A stretch of DNA of 64,000 nt from Pseudomonadota bacterium (GCA_039028935.1 JBCCHD010000006.1:62001-126000); one strand, 5' to 3'; shown: positions 52,489 to 61,572, counted from the stretch's first letter. Program-made: numbers and translations. The notes: generated from the letters alone by a model not told the origin.

Positions 52489-54198
52489 CTACCTCACTAC
52501 TCTGAGCACTTCTTCGAGCGTGGTGGTCCCTGCTTTCGCTTTGAGTATGCCGTCATCGAACATGCTGACCATGCCAGTTGACCGCGCGAGCTCCGCAATT
52601 TCGGTGCTGGATGCACCATGAATAATAGGACCATGGAAGCGCTCATCCACCGTCAGTATTTCGTAAATGACCTGACGCCCCTTAAACCCGCTGTGATTGC
52701 AGTCTGGACAACCTTCGCCTCTATACAAGGTGGTCGACTGATCAAAGTGGGCCTGCAAATCCAGCTTTTCGATGAGCGCGTCGCTATCGGTTACTTCCGT
52801 TTTACACGACGGACAAATGCGTCTCACCAGCCGTTGGGCGAGAATCGCCGACAGCGACGGCGGCAACATATACCGATCGACACCCATATCGATCAGACGT
52901 GGAATCACGCCGACCGCATCATTCGTATGTAAAGTCGACAACACCAAGTGCCCCGTGAGCGCTGCTCGCGCCGCGAGCTGAGCCGTTTCCACATCGCGAA
53001 TCTCGCCGATGAGAATGACGTCGGGATCCTGTCGCAGCAACGCGCGCAAACCACTTGCAAAGTCCATCCCAACTTCAGGCTTTACCTGCGTCTGACGGAT
53101 TTTATTAAGCGAATATTCAATCGGATCTTCCAGCGTGAACACACTGCGATCATTGGCATCGATAAGCCCGAGTGCGGTGTAGAGCGTGGTCGTCTTACCA
53201 CTACCGGTCGGACCGGTCACCAGGATCATGCCATACGGCTGCTCCACCAATTTTTGGACCCGCTGTGTGTCGACCTCGGAGAATCCCAACGCCGGCATGG
53301 CCAGCACAACACCGGTTTGATCGAGAATACGCAGAACAATGCTCTCTCCTGCATTGATCGGCAGCGTCGACACCCTAAGATCGACTTTATTCTGACCAAA
53401 CAAAAAGCGGATTCGCCCATCTTGAGGAATGCGCTTCTCGGTAATGTCCAAATTGGCCAGCAGCTTAATCCGTGCGGTTAACGAGGGCTGAATCGCTTTG
53501 GGAATCAGCACTTCCTGTCGCAAGATACCGTCAATGCGCATGCGAACTCGAACAATTTTCTCATCGGGTTCGACATGGATATCGGTCGCGCTTTTTTTGA
53601 TCCCGAGTGCGATCAATTGATCAACCAGTCGCACTAACGGCGATTCACTGGACGCCTCTTCCTCATCGGGCAACGATCCGTTGCGCATGATGAGATCGAT
53701 CGTATCTTCAATGGAACGGCCACGCGCGTAATGACGCGCGACCGCCTCGAGAATGTGCCCCTCCGGCGCGGTCACCACATTGATGGCGAAGCCGGTTTCC
53801 CGCTCGAGATGGTCGATGGCAACCACATCAAACGCGTCCGCCACGGCCGCGGTCAGCAGACCATTTTTCACTTCAATCGGAATGAGTTTGAACCGCTTGG
53901 CGGTTTCGAAGCTCACCAACGCTAGGACATCTTCATCGATCACCGCATGACGCACATCCACGACTTCGGTATGTGCCTCACTGGCGACCGTCTGCGTGAT
54001 GACCTCCGCAGAGACAAAACCCAACTCGATGAGAACCTCACCGAGCAGTCGACCACTGCGGCGTTGTTCACGTAGCGCTAAGTCCAGCTGCGCTTCATTA
54101 ATCAGTCCCGCGGCGAGTAGCTTTGCCCCAAGTGTCTTGCGGGGTGCCTTAGACGCATTCGCCTTCGGCGCTGAAACGGTCTCTGCAGTTGCATTCAT
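52489..54198 (-). CDS. GspE/PilB-type assembly ATPase
   Basis: The 569-residue hexameric ATPase has the N1E domain (LGAKLLAAGLINEAQLDLAL), Walker A GPTGSGKTTTLY (329-340), Asp box (DPIEYSLNKIRQTQVKPEVG), Walker B (PDVILIGEIRD), His box (GHLVLSTLHTND) and the tetracysteine zinc motif (CPSC ... CPDC) of extension ATPases. It powers pseudopilus or pilus extension. No PilT-type retraction ATPase is in the window. It lies 18 bases after the GspG-like gene. Confidence 0.95.
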   Translation of the reverse strand: MNATAETVSAPKANASKAPRKTLGAKLLAAGLINEAQLDLALREQRRSGRLLGEVLIELGFVSAEVITQTVASEAHTEVVDVRHAVIDEDVLALVSFETAKRFKLIPIEVKNGLLTAAVADAFDVVAIDHLERETGFAINVVTAPEGHILEAVARHYARGRSIEDTIDLIMRNGSLPDEEEASSESPLVRLVDQLIALGIKKSATDIHVEPDEKIVRVRMRIDGILRQEVLIPKAIQPSLTARIKLLANLDITEKRIPQDGRIRFLFGQNKVDLRVSTLPINAGESIVLRILDQTGVVLAMPALGFSEVDTQRVQKLVEQPYGMILVTGPTGSGKTTTLYTALGLIDANDRSVFTLEDPIEYSLNKIRQTQVKPEVGMDFASGLRALLRQDPDVILIGEIRDVETAQLAARAALTGHLVLSTLHTNDAVGVIPRLIDMGVDRYMLPPSLSAILAQRLVRRICPSCKTEVTDSDALIEKLDLQAHFDQSTTLYRGEGCPDCNHSGFKGRQVIYEILTVDERFHGPIIHGASSTEIAELARSTGMVSMFDDGILKAKAGTTTLEEVLRVVR

Positions 54199-54216
54199 AT
54201 CGGCGCGACAACGGCA

Positions 54217-54801
54217 TTAATTTCGAGTTAGGTAAATAATCAAACTGGAGTTGCTATTACCGTTCGCACCCAGCCGCTTAACGCGACCGGCCCGATTCCA
54301 TGCCGCCGTTCCGCTATCGACATCACCGTCATTATCCAGCAGATCACTGATCATGCGCGCTTCCGTTGCGCTCACGTTATCGACGCGAAGCACCGCGACA
54401 CCCGCGGTATCGACATTGCCATCACCGTCTAGATCAAACTGGTAATTCGCGTTTGCGGTAGAAATCACCGAGCGGAAGCCGCCGTCGCGAAACGGATTGT
54501 CGAACTCCTTCTCGATATACGGACCGTCCCAGCCACCCACCGGGTTCGATGAAGAATTGGACATCAGCATGCGACGGCCATCGCGTTGGTCGGTCGGAAT
54601 GTGCACAGGAAAGAGACCTGTATCCTCATAGTAACGCGCGACCGCTGTGCGCATCACGTTAACGTCTTCCACAAACGCCGTAACTTTCGCATTCCGCATT
54701 GAATCGAAAATCATCGGGGTTGCCATTGAGGCCAAAATGGCAATAACGGCAACCACGCCAATCATCTCCATGAGCGTGAAACCTAATTGTCTGTTTTTCA
54801 T
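54217..54801 (-). CDS. Major pseudopilin, GspG-like, with Asp-rich loops
   Basis: The 194-residue precursor from ATG 54801 (GGAG 8 bases upstream) has a 7-residue leader and cleavage site RQLG|FTLMEMIG with Glu5, then the hydrophobic helix. The C-terminal part has a GspG-like GGWDGPYIEKEFDNPF segment and two Asp-rich loops, DLDGDGNVD and DNDGDVDSG, that look like calcium sites; GspG is stabilised by calcium. A longer in-frame upstream extension has no support. It is the first gene of the operon, with a CRP site about 118 bases upstream. Confidence 0.88.
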   Translation of the reverse strand: MKNRQLGFTLMEMIGVVAVIAILASMATPMIFDSMRNAKVTAFVEDVNVMRTAVARYYEDTGLFPVHIPTDQRDGRRMLMSNSSSNPVGGWDGPYIEKEFDNPFRDGGFRSVISTANANYQFDLDGDGNVDTAGVAVLRVDNVSATEARMISDLLDNDGDVDSGTAAWNRAGRVKRLGANGNSNSSLIIYLTRN

Positions 54802-54918
54802 TGATACTTCTCCGAGCCAGATGGTGTTTCGTACCCCTTTTGTATCGTCATCCGAATGCAAAAACTTTAGCCTGACTCGGCATATTCGTGTTGAGTAAGT
54901 GCAGGCTCGCTGAGCTTT

Positions 54919-54934
54919 TGTGATCTCAATCACA
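54919..54934. promoter_or_regulatory. Perfect CRP/Vfr site upstream of the secretion/pilus operon
   Basis: TGTGA-N6-TCACA is exact in both halves, with flanks (TTTTGTGATC) close to the E. coli CRP optimum. It is about 118 bases from the pseudopilin start and about 320 bases from the divergent ThDP-enzyme start. The rest of the 453-base divergent region (54802-55254) has no gene; a sigma-28-like sequence at 54842-54869 has a 12-base spacer and is not called. Confidence 0.8.
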
Positions 54935-55254
54935 GTTCACGGCGTCGTACCGTTTCGGCAAGCCGCCGTAAGCGTCTGAATTACTGATAAGGACGAGCTT
55001 AACCGCACGATCCAGTCTCGATGCTCATCGGTTTTGTTCTCAGGGAAAACACTCAGACTGAGGTAACCAGTATTCGATTAAGTAAGAGATCAACGTGATT
55101 GCCGCATTCCGTGTTTGTTCAGTGAATTCCTTAGATTGCGGTCGAACCACCGAACAACGCGGAGGAGCCGAATGGTCTAAGATGAAGCCCGTGTGAAATA
55201 TTCGTCAACACGTAACGGTCATTCCGGTAATCATTAGCCTTATGAGGGGGAAAC

Positions 55255-56907
55255 ATGAAAGCCTCGGATCTGTTCGTCAATTGTTTAGAAGAAGAAGGTA
55301 TCGAGTACATTTTTGGCGTTCCCGGCGAAGAAAACGCCGATTTCATGGTGTCGCTGGAACAGTCAAAGCAGATCACGTTTGTGCTCACCCGACATGAGCA
55401 GGGCGCAGCGTTTATGGCCGAAATCTACGGTCGACTCACGGGCAATCCAGCCGGCGCCCTCGGCACGCTGGGTCCCGGTGCGACCAACCTCGTAACTGGC
55501 GTTGCCGATTCGAACATGGATCGAGCGCCCATGCTGGTACTGACCGGCCAGGGCTCGACCGACCGGCTTCACAAAGAGTCTCATCAAATCATGGATGTTG
55601 TGAGCATGTTCAGACCCGTGACCAAATGGGCAACCACGGTATTTAATCCCAACACCATCCCGGAAATCGTTCGAAAATCAGTGAGACTGGCGCGCACCGA
55701 AAAACCGGGCGCCGTCCACATTGAGCTCCCCGAGGACGTGGCGACCCAAGACACGACGGCCACGCCACTGTCACCGCGTCGTTTTCGTCGCTCTGTGCCG
55801 GACGACAAGATCGTCGATCGCGCGTTTGCGCAATTGTGCCACGCCAAACGCCCGGTCATATTGGCCGGTAATGGCTGCATACGACGACGCGCGAGTAAGC
55901 AGTTACGCCTGCTCTGTGAAAAGACCGGAATCGGTGTCATTAGCACATTCATGGCGAAGGGCTGCGTGGATATGGACGCGGAGTATTGCCTGTACACGGT
56001 CGGACTGGGTGCAAAAGACCGCATTTCCAAAGCGATTGACGATGCGGATCTGGTGCTCACGATTGGGTTTGACATGGTCGAGTATCACCCCAATCTATGG
56101 AACGCGGATCGCACCAAGCAGATTCTGCACATCGATTTTCTGCCCGCTGAAATCGACGAATGTTACCTACCGGAAGTTGAGCTTGTCGGCGACGTGGCCC
56201 ACGCGCTTTGGATGCTCAACGAGCGCTTTTCTCACACGGACGTACCGGCTTACGACTTCGCGCTCCAGCGACGCTGTCGCGCGCGTATGCAAACCGATTT
56301 TGCCGAGTACAAAGACGATGACACCGTCGGTGCGATTCGGCCTCAGAAGGCCCTTTGGGACGCACGCCAAGTGATGGGTCCGCACGATATCCTTCTATCG
56401 GATGTGGGTGCACACAAAATGTGGATCGCGCGTCACTACCAGTGCCATGAGCCGAACACGTGTCTGATACCCAATGGTTTTTGTTCGATGGGTTTCGCTC
56501 TACCCGGCGCGATCGCTGCAAGCCTCGTACATCCTGATCGACGCATTCTCGGTATCGCCGGCGATGCGGGTTTCTTGATGAACGTGCAAGAAATGGAAAC
56601 GGCGGCCCGTCTAAACAGCAATATCGTCATGATGGTGTGGGAAGACAATGCCTATGGTTTGATTGCCTGGAAACAAGAAACGCATTTTGGCCATCACACC
56701 GATTTAGCCTTTGGTAACCCCGACTGGACGCTGTTGGCACAGTCGTTTGGCTGGCAAGGACACCACGTTGAGCGCTCGGCCGATTTAGCCGCTGCGCTTG
56801 AAACCGCTTTCAACGAGGACGGTCCCAGTCTGGTGGTGATTCCGATCGACTATCGCGAGAATCAATTGCTCACGAAAAAACTGGGGGAGATCCAGTGCGC
56901 GATTTAA
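55255..56907 (+). CDS. Thiamine-diphosphate enzyme, acetolactate synthase-like
   Basis: The 550-residue protein has the three domains of acetolactate synthase-type enzymes: the N-terminal PYR domain with catalytic Glu (LTRHEQGAAFMAEIYGRLTG), a central domain and the C-terminal PP domain with the ThDP motif (GDAGFLMNVQEMETAARLNS ... VWEDNAYG). The ATG has GAGGGGG upstream. No small regulatory subunit (ilvN) is nearby, which argues against biosynthetic branched-chain synthesis and for a catabolic or 2-oxoacid decarboxylase-type role. It forms an operon with the aldehyde dehydrogenase, whose start lies inside its last codons. Confidence 0.88.
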   Translation: MKASDLFVNCLEEEGIEYIFGVPGEENADFMVSLEQSKQITFVLTRHEQGAAFMAEIYGRLTGNPAGALGTLGPGATNLVTGVADSNMDRAPMLVLTGQGSTDRLHKESHQIMDVVSMFRPVTKWATTVFNPNTIPEIVRKSVRLARTEKPGAVHIELPEDVATQDTTATPLSPRRFRRSVPDDKIVDRAFAQLCHAKRPVILAGNGCIRRRASKQLRLLCEKTGIGVISTFMAKGCVDMDAEYCLYTVGLGAKDRISKAIDDADLVLTIGFDMVEYHPNLWNADRTKQILHIDFLPAEIDECYLPEVELVGDVAHALWMLNERFSHTDVPAYDFALQRRCRARMQTDFAEYKDDDTVGAIRPQKALWDARQVMGPHDILLSDVGAHKMWIARHYQCHEPNTCLIPNGFCSMGFALPGAIAASLVHPDRRILGIAGDAGFLMNVQEMETAARLNSNIVMMVWEDNAYGLIAWKQETHFGHHTDLAFGNPDWTLLAQSFGWQGHHVERSADLAAALETAFNEDGPSLVVIPIDYRENQLLTKKLGEIQCAI

Positions 56908-58328
56908 TGCTCGAGACTGCTCGCGCGGCGGCCGGTGAGCTTGTGGTGCTGTCGCCCTATGACGGACGCGTGCTGGATTCATTGGCGACCGCCGATGCAC
57001 ATCATGTCGACGATGCCTTAAGCGCGGCACAGGCGTTATATCGTGATCGCGACGGCTGGCTATCGGTTCCACAACGTATCGACATTTTGCACGCGGCGGC
57101 CGAGCGAATGGCGCAAGAACTGGAGCCATTGACTTTGCTCGCCGCAAGCGAAGGTGGCAAACCGTACAACGATTCGAAAGTAGAAGTACTTCGCGCCATA
57201 GACGGAATGCGTTTATGCGCGGAGACGCTGCGCAGTGAACCGGGCAAGGTTATCCCCCTTGGTACAACGCCCGCCACCACCGGTCGGGTTGGTTTTACGC
57301 AAAAGGAACCGATCGGTGTAGTCGTGGCGGTGAGCGCCTTTAATCATCCGCTGAATCTCATCGTGCACCAGGTTGGACCTGCCGTCGCGAGCGGCTGCCC
57401 AGTCATCGTCAAACCGGCCGACGACACCCCTTTATCCTGCGTGCGTTTGGTCGAGATTCTGCGGCAAGCCGGATTACCCGATGCATGGTGTCAGGTGTTG
57501 ATCGCCCACGACATTGCCACCGCCGAATCACTGGTCACCGATGCGCGCGTCGCGTTTTTTAGTTTCATCGGCAGCGCCAGGGTCGGTTGGTCACTGCGTG
57601 CCAAACTCGCGCCGGGTACGCGGTGTGCGCTGGAGCACGGTGGCGTTGCGCCCTTGGTGCTCGCCGCACCGTTTCAATTCGATCCGGCCATTGAAGCGAT
57701 TGCGAAAGGTGGTTTTTACCACGCCGGACAGGTCTGCGTGTCGGTACAGCGCGTATTGGTACCAACATCACAGCTCGACGCGGTGACAGCCGCTCTGGTC
57801 GCCCGAGCGAACGCATTGACGGTCGGCGCGCCCGAGCACGCTGATACCGATGTTGGCCCGCTTATTCGTGCCGCTGAAGTGACGCGCATCGATGCATGGG
57901 TGCAAGAGGCGATTGCTGACGGGGCAATTTGCTTGTGCGGTGGCAAGCCGCTCGATTTTCACTGCTATGCGCCAACCGTACTACTCAACCCACCCCTCGA
58001 CGCCAAAGTGAGCACCGACGAGGTGTTTGGCCCAGTGATTTGCGTCTATGGTTATGACGACCTCGAGGACGCTATCGCTCAGGCAAATGCGTTACCGGTA
58101 TCGTTCCAGGCGGCCGTGTTTTGTGACGACATCGACACCGTTACCCATTTGTATACGCATTTGGACGCGTCCGCCGTTATGGTCAACGATCACAGCGCGT
58201 TTCGAGACGATGCCATGCCGTTTGCCGGCCTGCGTGTGTCCGGATTGGGCGTCGGGGGCATTCCCTACACAATGCACGACATGCAAATCGACAAAATGCT
58301 GGTGATCAAATCCGCGGGCTTACGCTAG
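56895..58328 (+). CDS. NAD(P)-dependent aldehyde dehydrogenase
   Basis: The 477-residue ALDH-superfamily protein has the catalytic Cys in FYHAGQVCVSVQRV, the general base Glu in LEHGGVAPLVL (where most relatives have ELGG) and the Asn in AFNHPLNLIVHQ. The GTG at 56895 (GGGGGAGA upstream) overlaps the preceding gene by 13 bases; an ATG at 56907 would also fit. It probably oxidises the aldehyde made by the ThDP enzyme. The group resembles lactaldehyde or phosphonoacetaldehyde dehydrogenases, but the substrate is not readable. Confidence 0.88.
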   Translation: MRDLMLETARAAAGELVVLSPYDGRVLDSLATADAHHVDDALSAAQALYRDRDGWLSVPQRIDILHAAAERMAQELEPLTLLAASEGGKPYNDSKVEVLRAIDGMRLCAETLRSEPGKVIPLGTTPATTGRVGFTQKEPIGVVVAVSAFNHPLNLIVHQVGPAVASGCPVIVKPADDTPLSCVRLVEILRQAGLPDAWCQVLIAHDIATAESLVTDARVAFFSFIGSARVGWSLRAKLAPGTRCALEHGGVAPLVLAAPFQFDPAIEAIAKGGFYHAGQVCVSVQRVLVPTSQLDAVTAALVARANALTVGAPEHADTDVGPLIRAAEVTRIDAWVQEAIADGAICLCGGKPLDFHCYAPTVLLNPPLDAKVSTDEVFGPVICVYGYDDLEDAIAQANALPVSFQAAVFCDDIDTVTHLYTHLDASAVMVNDHSAFRDDAMPFAGLRVSGLGVGGIPYTMHDMQIDKMLVIKSAGLR

Positions 58329-59261
58329 TCACTCCCCGGTCGGGTCCGCAATGCGCTCCGTTGAGACGATCAGTTCGTCGTACCAGGTGTACGCATCGGC
58401 GTGTTGCTGCGTGCGATCCTTACCAGTTAAATACGGCAGTAGCCACACTTTGCCGTAACGAGCCTGAGGCTGCGTATTGGCCAGATCAACCGTGGTTTTA
58501 AGCACTCGTCGCGACGGCTGACCTTCACGTGCCGCCCATAGTTCAACCACACTGTCTTGGGCGTAGCGCTTGTCGTTTTGGTACCAGGTGCCAATCTTGA
58601 CGTGCACCTGAAACGTCATCCATTCGTCGGCCACATAGGGCACCGCGCGTCGGCCGACGATTTCCGCCGACTGACCGTCCTTGCCTCGACAACTGTGATA
58701 CATCGCCGGTGCGCCGTGTTTATGATGCACAACTAACTCAAGCTGCGTACACGATCGGGCGTTGACGCCCGGACGGTCACCCTCCCCAATCACTACCTGC
58801 TTCCACGTGTCGAATGGGCGATATCGATTGCTCAAAAATGCCGACGAAAAACGCTGACGCCACTGCACGAAGAACTCGTCACCTTCGTCAAACTGAACGG
58901 ACAAATCGTCCGAAAAATTGGCGTAGAATTGACCGCCGTAGCCAGCGCCCGTACCCGACGGCATAGCAAACCGTAAACTCGTGTCACCACTCGCCGCCAC
59001 CGCCTCATCCAGCGTGACACGATCCTGCAGATTTGCCGACGGTGGGTAACCATTGACGAATACGCCAACGCGCGCGTCCGATCGTCCCCACTGAATCACA
59101 CCCGCTTGACCGAGCTCATGCCGCTCAAACGCCACACATCGCACGACAGCCGGATGAGAACATCGTGCAGCAAACGACGCCACCTCGACCGGCAGCGGTT
59201 CGTCTAGCGTCGCACAGCCGGCGAGCGCCGAGGTCAAAACCAGAAGCCGGGCAAAGAACAT
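58329..59261 (-). CDS. Unrecognised lipoprotein, possibly a polysaccharide lyase-like jelly roll
   Basis: The 310-residue product from ATG 59261 (GGGAG 5 bases upstream) has a lipoprotein signal ending LTSALAGC (Cys about residue 16). The rest is beta-rich with many aromatic residues (EFFVQWRQRFSSAFLSNRYR, MTFQVHVKIGTWYQNDKR, KVWLLPYLTG, TWYDELIVST), a pattern seen in concanavalin-like lectin/polysaccharide-lyase folds. I do not recognise a defined family and cannot name active-site residues. It ends directly at the stop of the ALDH gene on the other strand. Confidence 0.6.
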   Translation of the reverse strand: MFFARLLVLTSALAGCATLDEPLPVEVASFAARCSHPAVVRCVAFERHELGQAGVIQWGRSDARVGVFVNGYPPSANLQDRVTLDEAVAASGDTSLRFAMPSGTGAGYGGQFYANFSDDLSVQFDEGDEFFVQWRQRFSSAFLSNRYRPFDTWKQVVIGEGDRPGVNARSCTQLELVVHHKHGAPAMYHSCRGKDGQSAEIVGRRAVPYVADEWMTFQVHVKIGTWYQNDKRYAQDSVVELWAAREGQPSRRVLKTTVDLANTQPQARYGKVWLLPYLTGKDRTQQHADAYTWYDELIVSTERIADPTGE

Positions 59262-59600
59262 AATGACTCCCAAACAACGTCACACTGTGGCCAGACGCCA
59301 CTGAGGCCATCATAGCCGCGTGCGCGAGGCGATGCACATGTGTACGGGACACGCCGCGCGAATAGCGAGGTGACGTTATTTAACCTGTGTGCGCTTGAGA
59401 TCGAGCGTCGGTGACGCTACGATTGCTGCCAGAATCAAACGCCGTCTGGGACACGTGCCCGGCTACGCCACGACAGCCTCTCTTTTGGATTCCCGACCTC
59501 CCGGGACATCCGCGTCCGCGCCAGGCCACTCTGACAAGCTAACGTTCCCGCCGCCGTCTGATTCCACTCGGGCGAACAGACTTTATTGGAGCAACTCAAC
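59262..59600. other. Intergenic region between the lipoprotein and hmuT genes
   Basis: This stretch of 339 bases between divergent genes holds no convincing reading frame. It should contain the promoters of both; I find no Fur-box-like sequence, which is notable because heme-uptake operons are usually Fur-regulated. Confidence 0.5.
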
Positions 59601-60482
59601 GTGAAACTGCCTATCAAGCCCCTCGTCGCCTTCCTTCTCGTCGCGATGACGTTCAGCCAATCTGCCACCGCACAAGAACGGGTTGTGTCGATTGGCGGTG
59701 ACGTCACCGAGATAATTTATGCGCTGGGCGAAAGTGATCGCCTTGTCGCCGTCGATTCGACCAGCCTCTACCCACCCGATGCGCTCGCGCGCCCGAAGGT
59801 GGGCTACGTGCGCCAGCTCTCGGCAGAAGGCGTGCTGTCGGTGGAACCGGACCTCATAGTTATCAGTGGCGCTGCAGGTCCTGAGCCCGTGTTGGTACAA
59901 ATTCGCGAAACGGGCGTTGACATGCTCGAAATGGAAACCGAGTACACAATCGACTCGATTTTCACCAAAATTGAACGCATTGCGGCGGTGCTCGACGTCG
60001 AAGAAAAAGGCCTCGCTCTTAAACAAAAAATTGCTGCCGACTGGGCAGAAGCAGAGTCAAAAATCGACGCGCTGGCGATGCGACCGGTTGTTTTGTTTTT
60101 CTCTACCGTGCGCGACGGCACGCCCACGGCCGCGGGCACCGACACCGCGGCCCACGCCGTCATCGAACTCATTGGCGGAACCAACCCCTTTGACCAGCAA
60201 ATTGGATACAAACCGCTCTCTTTCGAATCGGCGGTGGTGGCCGACCCCGACGTGATTCTGATCATGGATCATGTGCTCAAGCGCATGGGCGGTCTTGAAA
60301 AAGTGGCTAGCCACCCGGCGTTGGCCCTGACGAGTGCCGCAAAAAACGGCATGATCATCGGCGTCGATGCTCCGCCGGTCATGCAATTCAGTCCGCGCAC
60401 ACCCGGCGCAGTCGCCAAGCTCGCGGCCGAAATTAGCGCTAAGCTGCCCGCGCCTGAGAATGCGCCGACAGATGGCGAGTGA
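59601..60482 (+). CDS. hmuT: Heme ABC transporter periplasmic binding protein HmuT
   Basis: HmuT binds heme in the periplasm and hands it to HmuUV. The 293-residue precursor from GTG 59601 (GGAG 9 bases upstream) has a signal peptide (LVAFLLVAMTFSQSATA) and the class III binding-protein fold with the HmuT-like opening RVVSIGGDVTEIIYALGESD, RLVAVDSTSLYPPDALARPK and VGYVRQLSAEGVLSVEPDLI. A TTG five codons earlier is possible. It overlaps the permease gene by 11 bases. Confidence 0.93.
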   Translation: MKLPIKPLVAFLLVAMTFSQSATAQERVVSIGGDVTEIIYALGESDRLVAVDSTSLYPPDALARPKVGYVRQLSAEGVLSVEPDLIVISGAAGPEPVLVQIRETGVDMLEMETEYTIDSIFTKIERIAAVLDVEEKGLALKQKIAADWAEAESKIDALAMRPVVLFFSTVRDGTPTAAGTDTAAHAVIELIGGTNPFDQQIGYKPLSFESAVVADPDVILIMDHVLKRMGGLEKVASHPALALTSAAKNGMIIGVDAPPVMQFSPRTPGAVAKLAAEISAKLPAPENAPTDGE

Positions 60483-61572
60483 TTCGGCTCCAGTCGACGC
60501 GACCACCCAACTGAATGCCCGTCGCGCCCGCCGCGGCACCACCGTGCTCGCGGTCAGCGCCGTGCTGGCATTAATCGGTGCGATACTCGAAATTATCATT
60601 GGGCCACTCGACATCAGTGGCGATGACATGCTCGCGGTGCTACGCGGTTATGTCGGCTGGGACGGCGCACACGAGGTGTCGGCCGTAAAGGTTGGTGTGA
60701 TCGAAAACATCCGCGCACCTCGAGCCCTGCTGGCCGCATTGGTCGGCGCGACGTTGGGAACCGCCGGCGCGGTCATGCAAGGCTTTTTTCGCAATCCGCT
60801 GGCGGATCCTGGCCTCATCGGCGTGTCCTCGGGCGGAGCACTCGCAGCCGTGGCGGTCATCGTGCTCGGCGGTACCGTTATGCAGTCGGTGCTGATTGGC
60901 TTTGGGTCGTTTGCGCTACCGATCGTCGCGTTTATGGGATCGCTGGCCACCGTCGCGCTCATTTATCAGTTGTCGATCATCGATCGACGCGTGATCGTAG
61001 CGACGATGTTGTTGGCCGGGGTGGCCGCGAATGCACTGGCGTTTTCGGGCATCGGGTACTTGACCTTTCTCGCCGATGACACCCAATTGCGCGATCTCAC
61101 GTTCTGGACATTGGGATCGCTAGGCGGCGCCATATGGGAACGGGTCCTTCCCGCTGGCGCGCTGATGGTGGTTGCACTGGTGGGTCTGTTATCCCTGACC
61201 CGTCCAATGAATGCACTGCTACTGGGCGAAGCCGACGCCTCAAATTTGGGCGTCAATGTCGAGGGGGTCAAACGCCGCGCGGCATTTTTCACCGCGCTCG
61301 GCGTCGGTTCGGCTACCGCCGTCTGCGGCGTGGTCAACTTCGTTGGATTGGTTATCCCCCACCTTGTGCGCCTCATGACCGGTCCCGATCACAAATTCGT
61401 GTTACCAGGGTCCGCGGTATTGGGGGCGGCACTGGTCTTGTTTTCCGATTTGATTACACGTGTCTCGGTAGCACCTGCCGAATTACCGCTAGGCGTGGTC
61501 ACCGCGGCCATTGGCGCACCGTTTTTCTTTTGGTTATTGGTGCGCGACAAGCGCCGGGGCGAACTGGGATGA
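60472..61572 (+). CDS. hmuU: Heme ABC transporter permease HmuU
   Basis: This FecCD-family permease of 366 residues has about nine or ten membrane helices. Family motifs are visible (RAPRALLAALVGATLGTAGA, VMQGFFRNPLADPGLIGVSS, GLVIPHLVRLMTGPDHKFVL with the coupling-helix Gly/Pro, and APAELPLGVVTAAIGAPFFF). ATG 60472 is chosen because the frame further upstream is only an overlap with hmuT. It overlaps hmuV by 4 bases. Confidence 0.95.
   Translation: MASDSAPVDATTQLNARRARRGTTVLAVSAVLALIGAILEIIIGPLDISGDDMLAVLRGYVGWDGAHEVSAVKVGVIENIRAPRALLAALVGATLGTAGAVMQGFFRNPLADPGLIGVSSGGALAAVAVIVLGGTVMQSVLIGFGSFALPIVAFMGSLATVALIYQLSIIDRRVIVATMLLAGVAANALAFSGIGYLTFLADDTQLRDLTFWTLGSLGGAIWERVLPAGALMVVALVGLLSLTRPMNALLLGEADASNLGVNVEGVKRRAAFFTALGVGSATAVCGVVNFVGLVIPHLVRLMTGPDHKFVLPGSAVLGAALVLFSDLITRVSVAPAELPLGVVTAAIGAPFFFWLLVRDKRRGELG

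Noticed and set aside
54849-54862. Sequence TTTGCATTCGGATG, close to the LacI operator core, before the GspG-like gene
   Set aside because: Only one half-site with a mismatch in the core and no matching second half; probably chance.
54842-54869. Sigma-28-like promoter (TAAAGTTT ... GACGATAC) before the GspG-like gene
   Set aside because: The spacer is 12 rather than 11 bases and the -10 has two mismatches. It would link the operon to FliA, but the evidence is too weak.
55255-56907. Sulfoacetaldehyde acetyltransferase (Xsc), which would fit a sulfonate pathway
   Set aside because: The N-terminal and active-site sequences follow the acetolactate synthase type, not Xsc, and it is outside the LacI-controlled island.
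59586-59600. Upstream TTG as start of hmuT
   Set aside because: The GTG at 59601 has a better-spaced ribosome site and gives a normal signal peptide.
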